In this document: positions 1 through 12,900 of the stretch, in pieces | Layout: each line of letters begins with the position of its first letter | Position numbering within the stretch: the stretch's first letter is position 1 | Origin: Wuchereria bancrofti | Lineage: Eukaryota > Nematoda > Chromadorea > Rhabditida > Onchocercidae | Assembly (NCBI GenBank): GCA_005281725.1 | Contig: SSBO01000008.1 | Coordinates: 372,001-436,000, forward strand | Reading direction: 5' to 3' | DNA length: 64,000 bases | Program-made: the position numbers and the translations under genes | Notes under the pieces: model-generated | Told to the model about the DNA's origin: nothing | The model's input: only the letters and a program-made list of their open reading frames with translations | Databases searched by the model: none

Positions 1-619
1 ATACATTTTCGATGAATTGCTCTAAAGCACAATTAACAGTGGCTTATTTGGATACTCTGTAAAATAACGGTGAAGGTCTTCTCAGTATTAATTGGAACAT
101 TAAGGCTTTGGATTCAGTCTATCTCCTATTATCTCCCAAATAAAGGCGAATTGCTGCAGTGCAATCTTGTAACTCGACTGTTGAGAAACCTGACTCATTT
201 TGTATTCTCAAAAAATCAATCATAAAAAGTCCAAAACGTCATTAATCACTCCTTCTTTAACTGGTCCTAACATGCAATATTTTGCTTAACTCGGACCTCA
301 CAAAGGAGTATGGGAATTTGGAAGAAACTAAAGGCTAAAATCCAGTTTCAGGTTTCATATATCATAAAATGTTACGACATATCTCTTATAATTTTTCAGC
401 TATGTTTTAAAAAAAGTTTCATAAATAAAAAAGAAATCAATGGGTTATTCACAAGGGATGACATATTTATGTCCTGAAATTTCGGAATTTCTTCACAGTA
501 ACATTAGCACTTAATTTTCCAGCACTCAATGAAAATAAAAAGCAAAGGTGAAAATTAAAAGCCAACAATAAGAAAGCAGTAATAGCACGTAAACTCTCTA
601 GATCAGTCATCGAATGAAG
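1..619. other. Non-coding flank downstream of USP5
   Basis: This AT-rich stretch follows the USP5 stop codon on the minus strand. I see no coding exon on either strand. It probably holds the 3' UTR of USP5 near 620, but no clear AATAAA signal on the minus strand was found. Confidence 0.6.
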
Positions 620-3600
620 TTAGTCGTCACATGGAGTCACTTCGGGATCACAACATCGTTCATACAGGTAAACATAACCCAACAATGTTGGTGGATTTTG
701 AGATAGAGCTACTTTCTCATCATTGAATAGATACCATTTTGAATCCTAAAGTGACTTTTTATTTAATATATATTTCTTTATTATTATTACTACTGTTATA
801 TAACTTACATAAGGTTTCCGCAACGTACAAATAAGACTTACTTTTTTCATATGAGCAACATAATGTCCTGAAAGTGGTGAGCTTCCCATATGTGATATGA
901 AACCAATTAGACGATAATGCTCTTTTCCATCACGGCATTCTTTTGGTACTTCTACCGAAAAAAAGTAATCTTCAAATAAAGAGAAAGTCAGTAATTTTTA
1001 ATGTGTTATCAATTAACTACTCATGTAATAATTGCACAAATGATTTTTCGTTGAGCCTACAACTGAAGTAGAATACTGATCAGCACTAAAAAAATAAGTG
1101 CTATTACTATATCCAAAGAACATTGCTAGTTTTGCTTACCCTTAATCTCCTCATCTTTCTTCTCAGGTGGTATAGTGTCTACATTCGAAAAAAGCCAATC
1201 AGCTGCATCATTTATGCCAGTATTAACTTTTTGAAGAGCATAACGTGCCTGATAAACAGAAAATCCGAGATTTGTAAGTTGTTCAATCGCTATTCCGTCG
1301 ACATCACTTGCCTGCAATGATGGTCATATTTGGAAAATTGTTAAGGAACCTCTACATCTCCAACAATTTAAAGTGGATTCCAAGAAATATACTAAACTTC
1401 CATGAAACCACTTCTTGGTATAAGCTGTAAATGGCAGTGGTTAAACTGAATGCTGATTTCCAATAGTTCAAAATCTTCCTGTTTATTTTTATTTTTCTAA
1501 ATACAACTGCTCGAAATGTTAATTGTAAAACTCGCAACGCGATGACCTTTGACCACAAGTCAGGATGCTCCTCGTTGATGTCCCTATCACCAACACTACG
1601 CATGTACCAATCTAATGCTGCATCGAAACCAGTATTCTTGGTTATATGAATAGCACGACGTGCAGCTTCCGGTGTAATACCTGATTTACAGAGCTAAACT
1701 TCAAGAAAACCTATAAGTAAGTACTACGACCTTTTAATTACTAATAGCTTATACAACTTCTTTTTTGGAAAGTCTACCTACTACTGCAGCCTCAACTTTC
1801 AGCCACACCATTAATGAAGGGGGATTATTCAACTGTGCAGTTCAACAATCTACCAGTTTTTGTTAAGTCGAAATTATTTAAAATTAAATACTAACCTTCT
1901 CAAAAACATCAGGATCTATGCCGGGCAACGGTCGACCCAACGTTAACTCCGACTTAGAAGATGCGTGTGGTAGCAACATCTCTTCAGGCTGTTTTCCATA
2001 GCCACGAACTGCTCCCAAATTAATTTCATCGGGCATTTCTACATTGACATCCAACTTTTTTACACTGTAGTCCTCTGCCAAGGTGAATTTCTGTGAGGAA
2101 AAAAAATTAGTAATTCTGGAGAAATATAACGGGAAACTTTTTTTTAGAAAAAGTCGAGGAGATTGATGCTAACTTTAAGCTGTATGATCAGGTAATCCGG
2201 GAACGTCGCGATGCTGTATTGCTCGATGGCTCCTTTCACTTCATCCGTTATCGGCGATCGAAAATCATCAATGTGCTGCTTACCAAATGTTGCTGACAAA
2301 CATTCAGCAAATGACACAGTAGGTCGTATTGGTGCCTCTGTTTCTAATGTTTTCTAAAATATAGATACCAACTTTAAAAGTTCACTTCAACTGCTCGACA
2401 GTGCTATCTTAATGCCTCGAATGCAATACATTCCTCAGTAGCGATGCATTTATGCAAGCCATCAACATCTTGAAAATTACGACTCGACATTTTTTCATTA
2501 ATAGTATAACGGATACCACAAATATGATTTGTTTCCATTATCTAAATTATGGTTAGACATATAGGCTTTCGTAAAACCCCTCATTATTACAAGATGCGAA
2601 TGAATACATTTACCTTTTAACTTTATAGCAGAAATGTAAGTAAGGCATTTTTGAAAAAACATACTACGGGTTGTTCGGAAGCACTTTTCTCTGGTACATT
2701 CAACGAAAGTACAACTTCTTCTGTATAACTATAACGGACTCTATTCGTTGCCTTATCTTCTAAACGCTGCTCTAGTTTAAATCGCACTGCATCAACTGGT
2801 TTCGATTTCTTCATAAATTCATCGATTCGGTCAAAAAGTAATCTGAAAAGAGAAGTCGACACAAACATTAGAACAAAAAAGTTACTATCAGAATGCTACG
2901 TGTCATTTATTTGAATGTCAGATGTCATTTCCAAGAAACAAATAAGTTAATCCCTACATGAAATTTGAAAATCGTTTTGGCGTAACTCGCCTAAGTCCTT
3001 TATTTTCTATTAGTAGAAAATCTTAGGAATTTTTACATAACTATAAAAAATGATCTCCTTCCAAAAATTTCACAAGAAGCAGTACGTATCTGTCATGTTC
3101 CAGAATGTTTTTGTAATACAAATCCTTCTAAAAAAAGAAATGGCAATGTATTTTATTTCTTTTAAAATTCAAAAAACCTTATGTATTCATCAACATCTTG
3201 CTGTCGTGTACTTGAAAATTCCGCATTTCCTCTTGATGCTATTTTCCGGAATTGTACTGGTTTGATACCGTTACAATCACTGTCTTTCTGAAATTACCTC
3301 ATAGTTGAGTATGAAACAAGAGGCAAAACAACGGATGTGTGGTTGTGTATATAATTTATAATTACTTATAATTACACCAAATATAATTACTTACTTGAGA
3401 AAATTCACCGCTTAATAAACTCGAAAATACTTTCGCTGTCTGACAGTTGAAATCGTAATGAGAATCGAGTATTGCAACGTTGAGGAAGTGTTTTTCGCAT
3501 TCTATTCCGTAGGCTTGTACGAAATCAGGAATTTGTAGCAGCATTTGTAGTGTCTAAAAATAGCAAAAGCTTTTGCGTATGCTATGACAGTTCCAATAGT

Positions 3601-6600
3601 CTCCCAATAGGAATTAAGCTGAAATAGCTTGCGAGCTGTGTAACTATAACTGACCACAACTAAACCGTATGCAGATGAAGAATCTACATGATAATGAATG
3701 AAGAACAGACTGTTTTGCAATGAATGTACAATACTTGCCGAAAAACACACAAGGAGTCCATGTGAATTGAAAAATAGAATTACAGAAAAATGGCACTTAC
3801 TGCACTAATATAACAAGATGAGCCAATGTTTATAATTCCAGTAAGGCCTGGGCCGTAGACCAATTCCAGATTTGCACCATCCTCCTGACACATCTCCCAC
3901 TCCCATCTTTAAAAAGCAAAGCACTGTGAAAGACATTTTTGGCACATCCTTCTCCATATTTTATCGAATCAGTTTCCATGAAATCTGACCTGGACACTTA
4001 GTCACGGTATGACAACGGCAACAACTGAGCAATGTCGGAATAGGCAGGACGCATCTTCGGAAGCTTTCAAAGCAAGCCGAGATAACATGCTGACCCCGAC
4101 GAAGATCAGAGGTGTAAACCACGGAGAGCCTACCAGTAAAAAGCTAAAACAATTTGACAACCGATCGTATCCGGCGTGCAATTGTCCAATATCCTGAGGC
4201 GTACTATACTGGGTAACCGAACAGTGTTAGTAATCTCCGGATCAAATTCTGGACAGAAAAAACACAACACTTACTTTTGGTTAAGGTCAAGCTCCATTTC
4301 AAGTGTACTTTTTTCAGTCTTTTCTGTTTTATCCATATCAATACCAAAATGAATCAAATGTTTTTTCAAGTTCGGATCACGAACCGATTCGTCTTCATCA
4401 TAACTAAACACATCTGCATCATCTTTCGTAATTGTACCTAATTTCACGACCAAAGGATAACCAGTCCTGAAAATGCACCGGGAATAAACAAAAATCTTTT
4501 TTTTTTTTTACAAAGAACTATGATTTTTCGATAACGATTTAAACAATGTTTTATTACACGCAGAATATAGTTAAATGAGTCCATTTAATTACGGAAGTCT
4601 GATGTCCCTTCCACCTGCTTATATCATACAGATTGTATAAATTTGAATTCCAATCTATGTAAGACTACCATCTTTACAGGTGACATGATAATTGTTGCCT
4701 ATAGTAATGTTCAAAAAGTGATACCAATTGAACAAATCGCACTCCAACAATAAATCAAAGCCAACAAATCTTTTTTCAAAAGATCAGCATTTATAGTAAT
4801 TCATACAAGTCAAAATGTAGCCGCGCATGATTTCGACCTTTGCTCATTACTCCTTCTTGGATATACTGCGAACGGCCACACATAACTGCACCATCAGTTA
4901 GATTTAACCATAAGTTCTCCTTAAGCTCGCATCCTTCTTCTTCACATTTCCAACCCCACGGAGGTATTCTCTTTCCGTTGTCCATCTTTACAAATGAAAT
5001 TTATCAAAAAATGCTAAATTTCGTCAAAAAGCGAAAATGCAATGATATTTAGTGATTGTAATAACCAGTCAATTTCGACTGCCGTTTGACACCAACAATT
5101 TTTAGAACTGAGCTTACCACTTGTAAATCAAGACCCACACTGTTAACAATGGAAAAAATTTTTAAAGAAAGCTGCGTACTTGTTCCAAATTTAAATGCTT
5201 TGTATTCACTCGCGCTTCACCTTCCCAAACATTAATTCCTTCTTCTATTATCTCCTGTCTTTGCACTCCTTCGTTTTCGATAATTTTATGGCAAACTTCT
5301 GTCAATTTCGGTGTAAGTCTGGAAAAAGTAGTTGCAATTATATGCAATTCTACCATTAAATGTTGCTGATCCCAAATTCACAATATACATGAAATACTGC
5401 AAAAAACAAACCTGCTAAGGGGAACCTTTGCATCGAAATCTGGAAAAAGTACGACTGCATATTCGCTTTCAATCTCATATTTCGGACCAGAGTTAAAGCC
5501 TCCTTCAACACCTATCGCAAGCTGCAATAAACATAGCTCATCAAAACACTTAGAATTCATTGAAACTGATAACGTGAATGATGCGTACACGTCATCAATC
5601 TACACTTTTTTTTTGCAAAAAATGATAAGATCCATCACTTAACAATTTACTTCACAACAAAGAACAAGATATGGAGGGATATTTGATTTTTTAATGGTAA
5701 TTTCCCAAAAATCATCTTTTAATCTGATACACAATGAAATGCACAATGCAACACGCTGTGAAGACTTCTCAATTAACGAACGATTTTTGATTGGTTATAA
5801 AAAAGTAGAAGCACGAAAATTCTTTCATCAGCCGTCTCGCTTCTTGTTTTTCGACACAATAGTTCCCCCCCCCCTCCCCCTCCCCCCAAATTGTCCTGAC
5901 TTCTTAAAATGACGACAGTTCAGGGCTTTTCCCAGACCATACTGATCAGAATAATTAGACGAAATTCACCAGATGTTCCGCAACAATTCACTAGTTTAGT
6001 AGCTACTGTGTTGATTTCATACATTTTAGCTGACCTCAAATATCTATATATAAACAGAGACAGACAGACAGAGAGAGAGAGAAGGCAACAAATTTCTTCC
6101 AAATCGTAGTATACTGAAGCTTTTATTTCACAGACCTTGGTAACTTTATCTTGTGGTTCTTCGGTTTCTGGTAACATCTTTTTAACTTGCTTACACCACA
6201 GAAAACCCTTTCGTGCCGTCCGCTTATAATAACCCATCGCATGATCAGTACAAAATCCAGAAAATCCTTCCAGACAAACATATAACCCACCTGAAACTAA
6301 TTACATTTTCACATTTCTCCTTTTACCAATGTGATTCACCAGAAAAATTCATCAGATCCATAAAAATTTATCAAAAATACAAAAGATCAAGCAAGATAGT
6401 TCCAGGATACCTCAGTTCATTCAAGATTTATTCAGGAATTTTTGTCAATAAGGAATTTTTAGAATTAATTTCTACAACTAACTTTGAACCATAGAGTAAT
6501 GCATACTACAAAAACAAATGTCGGCTTGTTAATGAGTGGTATCAAGAAATAATATTCTAACATTACCCACCACCGGATATTCATTCAAAGAAATAATATT

Positions 6601-7042
6601 CTAACATTTATTCATTCCAGTTATAGCATTTGTCTTTCATCCGAAAATCTTCGGTTTACGATTCATTTAACAATTACAACTTACTCCCTTTATTTTCGAT
6701 CAAATTAATCTTTTAAATCTAAACCTTGCACTGGATCATTTCTTATTACTATTACTTTTTTTTTCTACAACTTTACCATTACTGCTAAATTACTGCATAT
6801 TACCGCTTGCATGAATTATTGCTTTCAGCCAAGAAAGGCCGAATCCTATTCCATCCCGAAAATTCAAATGAATATCTACCTGGATGGAGAGGAGTCTTGA
6901 AGCAATACATACACTCATCCTTGAATATCTTATCACCCAATGTTGGAGGACGATAGGTTAAGGAGCAAATCTTCGATGCGACGTCCATTTCGCTCCATCT
7001 GTCTGCCGATGATGACGATGATGTTTCACATATTTCGGCCAT
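620..7042 (-). CDS. usp-5: Ubiquitin carboxyl-terminal hydrolase 5 (isopeptidase T), 16 exons
   Basis: Cysteine protease of the USP family that disassembles free (unanchored) polyubiquitin chains in cytosol and nucleus. Minus-strand exons: 7042-6880, 6290-6136, 5521-5412, 5318-5180, 4985-4807, 4466-4275, 3906-3801, 3553-3395, 3287-3178, 2842-2665, 2353-2174, 2090-1896, 1693-1547, 1311-1140, 951-842, 745-620; 2421 nt, 806 aa (human USP5 is about 858). Domains in order: N-terminal variant UBP region with the KDEC motif (about 40-110); ZnF-UBP (about 190-250) with RIPPWGWKC and [10 protein letters not shown]; Cys box NIGSSCYIS with catalytic Cys344; RQQD motif (about 425); UBA1 (about 617-660); UBA2 (about 672-715); His box SGHYVAH (His758) and WYLFND (Asp774). 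All splice phases agree. The ATG at 7042 is preferred because its protein starts MAE, like human USP5, and the longer frame lacks an upstream ATG. The loop before the second UBP half (about 500-520) is shorter than in human. Confidence 0.95.
4807..4985 (-). other. usp-5: USP5 exon 5: zinc-finger UBP domain with CX4C spacing
   Basis: This exon (residues 190-248) encodes the ZnF-UBP fold that binds the free C-terminal diglycine of ubiquitin. The first zinc ligand pair reads C-E-E-E-G-C, a CX4C spacing, where human USP5 has CX2C. The later Cys (AVMCGR) and His (RNHARLHF) ligands are in the expected places. Confidence 0.85.
6544..6608. repeat. 21-bp direct repeat, two copies
   Basis: An identical 21-bp sequence beginning AAGAAATAATATTC occurs at 6544-6564 and 6588-6608, inside the first intron of USP5. 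It is probably a small local duplication with no known role. Confidence 0.85.
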
Positions 7043-7689
7043 TTCTACGAGCAAATTCTCACCAATTTTTCCAAGAGATTTTCTAGTCAACAAGCCTTCA
7101 ATAAGAAATTCAAAGTTACAGAAAATTTTTTGAAGTAATGATTACTGATAGTAGCAAAGAAACCCTACGGAACGTTAGACACTGCTATCCTGAACAAAAA
7201 CCGATTCCATCGCACAGGCTGTCGCCAACAGGAAACGAACTAGCCGCCAGAGATGTTATTTTCTGGACATATTTTAGGAATTTGGCTTACGGACCCCGCC
7301 GCCCCCGCATCATCTCTATTCTAGCAGTCCGTCGATGATTTCGTCTTTGTCCACTGAGCTTGAAGGAATAAGGGACTATGGAAATAGTTAGAGTGTGACT
7401 AGAATTTGACGCTTTCTTTGTTCCGTGATATTAATCACGCATGACGTGAGCTTATGATAACCGAAAAGTTCCATAAGTCAATCATTTTGTCTCGTTATAT
7501 ACAAATAACATGAGTCACACGCTTTGTACTGATCGTATACCTGCTTACACGTCCGAAAAATGGGTGGAAATTAACATTGTCTGTTAAGACAATGTGCAGA
7601 ATAGTTAAGTTTTGACCATTTCACAATATTATCTCAACAAACAATTTTAATACCCATTCCTTCCTTTTTTTTGAAGTCAATTTTTCGTC
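7043..7689. promoter_or_regulatory. Divergent intergenic region between USP5 and HINT
   Basis: These 647 bp separate the start codons of two head-to-head genes, so both promoters must lie here or in the first exons. No TATA box is obvious. Just before the HINT start there is a pyrimidine tract followed by GAAG (about 7663-7677), which could be a spliced-leader trans-splicing acceptor (inference). On the minus strand GACTAG at about 7083-7088 could serve USP5. Confidence 0.6.
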
Positions 7690-9082
<1,393 letters not shown>

Positions 9083-9274
9083 AGAAAGATTGCCAAATTG
9101 CAGCAATTACTTATGGATGCGAAGATGTGAAATTTTAATCAAAATTTGTGCTTAGATTTGGGAATTGCTGCTTTCGTGTTTGTGATATGAGCCATTGAAT
9201 TGGAATTTTGAAAAAAAGGAAAATTCAAAAGTAGGGATTATATTGTACTTGAAATTTACATTTGAATGATGAAT

Positions 9275-9280
9275 AATAAA
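9275..9280 (+). terminator. Polyadenylation signal of HINT gene (AATAAA)
   Basis: AATAAA occurs 192 nt after the HINT stop codon, before the oppositely oriented cathepsin Z gene, and is the best candidate for its 3' end. Confidence 0.6.
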
Positions 9281-9518
9281 CCTGTATAAAACAGCCAATT
9301 CCAATAATCTTCGAGATTACTTGAGAAATTTTTTGGGAAGTTTTTCATGACTTAGACAACATGTCTATTTAAAGTTATGCATGTCATGTAAGTGTTTGTC
9401 AGTTTTTTGGAATGCCACAGAACGATGCCAGTTTTCGACGACTTGAGATTTGTATCTCAGAATTTGCAGAATTGGAGGAAATTTTCAGATATTATGCAGA
9501 AGGTATTTGATGCGAATG

Positions 9519-9536
9519 TTTATTAATACCTTTATT
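9519..9536 (-). terminator. Polyadenylation signals of cathepsin Z gene (two AATAAA)
   Basis: TTTATT at 9519-9524 and 9531-9536 on the plus strand reads AATAAA on the minus strand, about 165-180 nt past the cathepsin Z stop. With the HINT signal at 9275 this leaves roughly 200 bp between two convergent transcripts. Confidence 0.5.
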
Positions 9537-9700
9537 CGAAATTCTGCTTGTTGTCGTGTGTGCAGATTACATAAGTATCAAGAAATAGGTTGTTTTTGGC
9601 AGAGTGCTAAAAACATCGTTTTGCATTATTACATGTTTAATCTTATGACTGATAGTTATCATTGGTGGACGGTAGGAAAATAAGACAAAATAAGAACGTA

Positions 9701-12700
9701 TTATGCAATTGGATCAGCCCAAACGCAATCTTCCTCGATTTTCAAATTATACTTCGAACCGGAATTTTTGTATTCGGATGTTACGATTCGGAACCATCCA
9801 TTTTCACCCTAAAAGTTTATCTCTTATTTTTAAACGAGAGTGGAGTAGCAGAAAATTGTATTTTTCATAACGGCGGTTATTCATTTTAATTCTTTTGGAC
9901 CATGATCAACCTTTGATCCACATTTTACTGCCAAGATTAAAGTTTGTATTTGATATTTTTCTAGAAAATATAAAGTAATCTTGGAGATTTGTCACTTCCA
10001 AATCTAATAATTCAAAGTCACAGCTGAGTTGGAATTATAAGGTTTATAAGGCATTGACAATCAATCTTCCAATTATGGGTGGAAGTGACAAATCTAACAC
10101 ATACCCATGGCGTTCCCCAGCTGTTCCTACCGATCCAGTATGGTACACCAGAATCGTGGTCGACTCCCCAACCATGAACGGATATGACGTGATCAATGCT
10201 TTCTTCCGTTTTTTCCTTGTAAATCCCTCCTCTATATGTTTCGAATGCCTTTGTAGCAGCAATGCCACATCTGATACATTACAAACTATTTGTTGGTTGA
10301 CTAATCTAATATCAACAACGATTTCAAGATTTTTTTTTTTTTTTAGACGATCAACTTTTTAGTTAGATCCAGACATTCAATTTGGAAAAAATCATTTTTG
10401 AACTTTTCTCTAATCTATTGAGTAATGTTCTAATCGAAGCGGACATCAAGAATGATGCCTTTATCCGAGTAGATTTTTCTGAATTCATAATTTATATCTT
10501 GTCCAACAAATTGTTGCTTACTATTCAAATTATTAGTTTGCGTGACTTTACAGTCTCAGCAATTATACTGAAAACGTACGCGATTGGGCCATAATGATAA
10601 ATTTCTGCCTTCATTTTTTCGAGACCCGAAACAACGCCGTAATTGTCCACTTTATACCTGGTATAGTTACTGATCGAAAAGCATGAACCAGGCCAACAAG
10701 AACCACATTTATTATACGGTGAACAGGCTTAAAATGATTACATTATTTCGCAATTAGCCATTCTTTTTACTACTTAAATGGGAATCTTATGATCTAAATT
10801 GCTTGAAAGTTTTGCTACACCGATCAGTTTACGGTTTAAATTTAGAGTTAAGTTTGAAAGTAAAAATTGAACTGTTGGAGTCTCCATACTTCCATCTCGT
10901 GCTTGATAGTTGTTGCATGTTTCGTGTGGTATGCCGAATTCATGAGCATATTTGTAAACGCCACCAGGTTCGCCACCTTCGCAGCTACCTGAACCTGCAC
11001 AGTCTATGATCTAAAAATTTCAATTACGGAATTACAGTTTAATTCGGCATCCGCTTTTGCTTATGCACTTTTCTCTTCATCAATAATTAAAAAGTTATCT
11101 TTTTTGTTGTGAATTTTCCTTTTTATCCGTGAAAAATACAAAGACTTTTCAGCAATTTTGAGAGGGACCTCTTGAACGGAGAGGTAGGCAGATGGCCATG
11201 CTCCTTTCCGCTTGATATTGAAACGATCGGCCAGTGCACTTGTCGCACCTAAATTTGATGCGGTTATTTCTGGGTTCTTTGCTTCCAAAGTTTCGTCTAG
11301 TATGGTAAAAGGTTGAAATATCATGTGAAAAGAGAGTAAATTTATGGAAAAATGATAATGATAATGCACAGAATGAAAAAGAAACACTTACCGCAAGCCC
11401 AGCACGACCCACAATCTGAAATTTTTTGAAATATTTTAGCTGCTATGGACTAAAATATCAGCAAAGATACAAGCTAAAAATAATTCCAAAACTACTATTT
11501 ATAATCTCAAAACGAAAAAAGCTAGGAAAAGTTGCATCAATAAATGAGACAAAACAATTTGCAGGTTTCGGAGTGTAAACCTGAATAAAATTCATAACAA
11601 TCAATGCTTCAGGAATTCTCGGCTCGTTCGTAAACAAAGCTGTCAAATGCTTGAGGTAGTCAGGCATATATGGAGAAAAGGACGAATGTACAGGGCTTTT
11701 CGTTATCTTCTCGAATAGTTTATTTGAGGATCAGATTTGATCGTTGATGCCAGTGATGGTTGTGAACTCGCAGTGACCGATCAGTACGCTTCTCATCTTT
11801 AGAGTTTTCGATTCTTTCACAAAACTTTTTGAGTAATGAATGGTTAAAAGATGCTAAGCCGAATTCGCTATTGAATTCAAATAAGGAAATAGCTTCTTCT
11901 TCTTCTTAACACTGTTTTCTCAATTTTATTTCAAAATGAAATTGAAAAGGTAAGCAATGCTACGGCATATATCAGTCATCTCAACTCAACCATACTATAA
12001 AATAAAAAAGAAACAGTAAACAACAACAATTCTGCTGCACCAACGTATAGATTTATATTTTGAGATTTGGACTCCCACATCTACTATTACTATTAAGTTA
12101 TGCTAATAAGCACACTGTAATGAATTTAGAATTTCGGACACTTGTCAAAATTGACTAAGGAAACGGTCCAAATTCAAAAATCAAGATCATAACAGAGGCA
12201 GTAAGTAGTAGTACTCTTTAAAGGAAGCAATGGCAGGTGGAGAATTCAAATTCTCCTCAACTTTGAAAGTCTTCATCACGAAGAACTTGATAACAGACAA
12301 TAACCACTTACACCCATTACCGCTTAGTTTTATATTGGATATATTTTAGCAATTTTCATTCTCCGCAAAAAGAAAGACTTGCATTGAGGAATATGTTGAT
12401 TTCGATCAACGCTAGCGTAATTCACGCCATTTATGTTACGCCAATCCCAAGCTAGGGGTAAGTCTTCGAAATTGTAATTGTTTTTTTCGTAATGCCGCGA
12501 GTAACTTCTAAAATTAAATTTTTTTAAATGAATCGGAAATTATTTCGGTTAAAACAAAAGTCCTTAACTCGGATGAATGTTTGTACATTTGTCTTGCTGT
12601 GGGTCAGAGAAGAAAAACAAATTAATGAACCGGAATCTACACCTCACATTTATTATTCAGTCTTGCTGCACAAATGTCAACAACGATTGACTAAATGAAA

Positions 12701-12887
12701 ATGTCTTCTTGAAAATAATCTGAAAGGAATGAACTTACTTATATACGTAAATTTTTCCTGTTCGTTTATAGCATCCATGTAAATTATAACCATTTCTGGT
12801 AGTGAAGTCAATAGATTCTTTCACTTTTCCTAACGAAACATCCGTGAAACCAACGAGGAAAAAGAAATTAAAGATTGGTGCGAACAT
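9701..12887 (-). CDS. cpz-1: Cathepsin Z/X papain-family cysteine carboxypeptidase, 8 exons
   Basis: Lysosomal/secreted C1A cysteine protease; nematode CPZ enzymes are linked to cuticle moulting (established knowledge). Minus-strand exons: 12887-12739, 12507-12383, 11415-11392, 11248-11169, 11010-10890, 10727-10580, 10270-10105, 9808-9701; 921 nt, 306 aa (human 303). Signal peptide 1-20; propeptide Cys39 in the place of the Cys that blocks the active site in human procathepsin X; mature start near LPLAWDWRN (66-74); the cathepsin-Z-specific HIP insertion in DRNQHIPQ (84-91); active-site YCGSCWA (Cys96); [28 protein letters not shown]; His243 in [12 protein letters not shown]; Asn265 in GRNSWG; C-terminus [11 protein letters not shown]. 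Phases agree throughout. Intron 2 uses a GC donor, and exon 3 has only 24 nt. CWA is followed by Cys99 where human has His. The start ATG lies two bases after a strong TTTCAG acceptor. Confidence 0.95.
11392..11415 (-). other. cpz-1: 24-nt microexon with the cathepsin Z catalytic cysteine
   Basis: The exon supplies the last two bases of Tyr92, then C-G-S-C-W-A-C and the first base of Gly100. It is flanked by TTTCAG upstream and GTAAGTG downstream. Read in the frame set by the neighbouring exons it restores the papain-family active-site motif; in the wrong frame (IVGRAGLA) it looks meaningless. Confidence 0.93.
12379..12388 (-). other. cpz-1: Non-canonical GC splice donor of cathepsin Z intron 2
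   Basis: Exon 2 ends CCTCAAT and the intron begins GCAAGT. Only this junction gives Gln-Tyr-Cys-Gly-Ser-Cys-Trp with the downstream microexon, and no GT donor lies in frame nearby. The intron is 967 bp and ends in TTTCAG. Confidence 0.85.
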
Positions 12888-12900
12888 TTCTGAAACGAGA
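12888..12900 (-). promoter_or_regulatory. Likely spliced-leader acceptor at cathepsin Z start
   Basis: On the minus strand CTCGTTTCAG lies two bases before the ATG. This matches the nematode 3' splice consensus and leaves room for only a 2-nt 5' UTR, which is typical of spliced-leader trans-splicing. A second TTTCAG lies about 16 bases further upstream. Ordinary cis-splicing from an upstream non-coding exon is the alternative. Confidence 0.55.

Noticed and set aside
10054..10362. Plus-strand open frame of 102 aa
   Set aside because: It is the antisense shadow of cathepsin Z exon 10270-10105, whose minus-strand reading carries the active-site His and Asn.
11458..11667. Minus-strand frame [12 protein letters not shown]... 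as a first exon
   Set aside because: It ends at a plausible donor but its phase does not fit the microexon. The real preceding exon is 12507-12383, which supplies the WDWRN...HIPQ segment.
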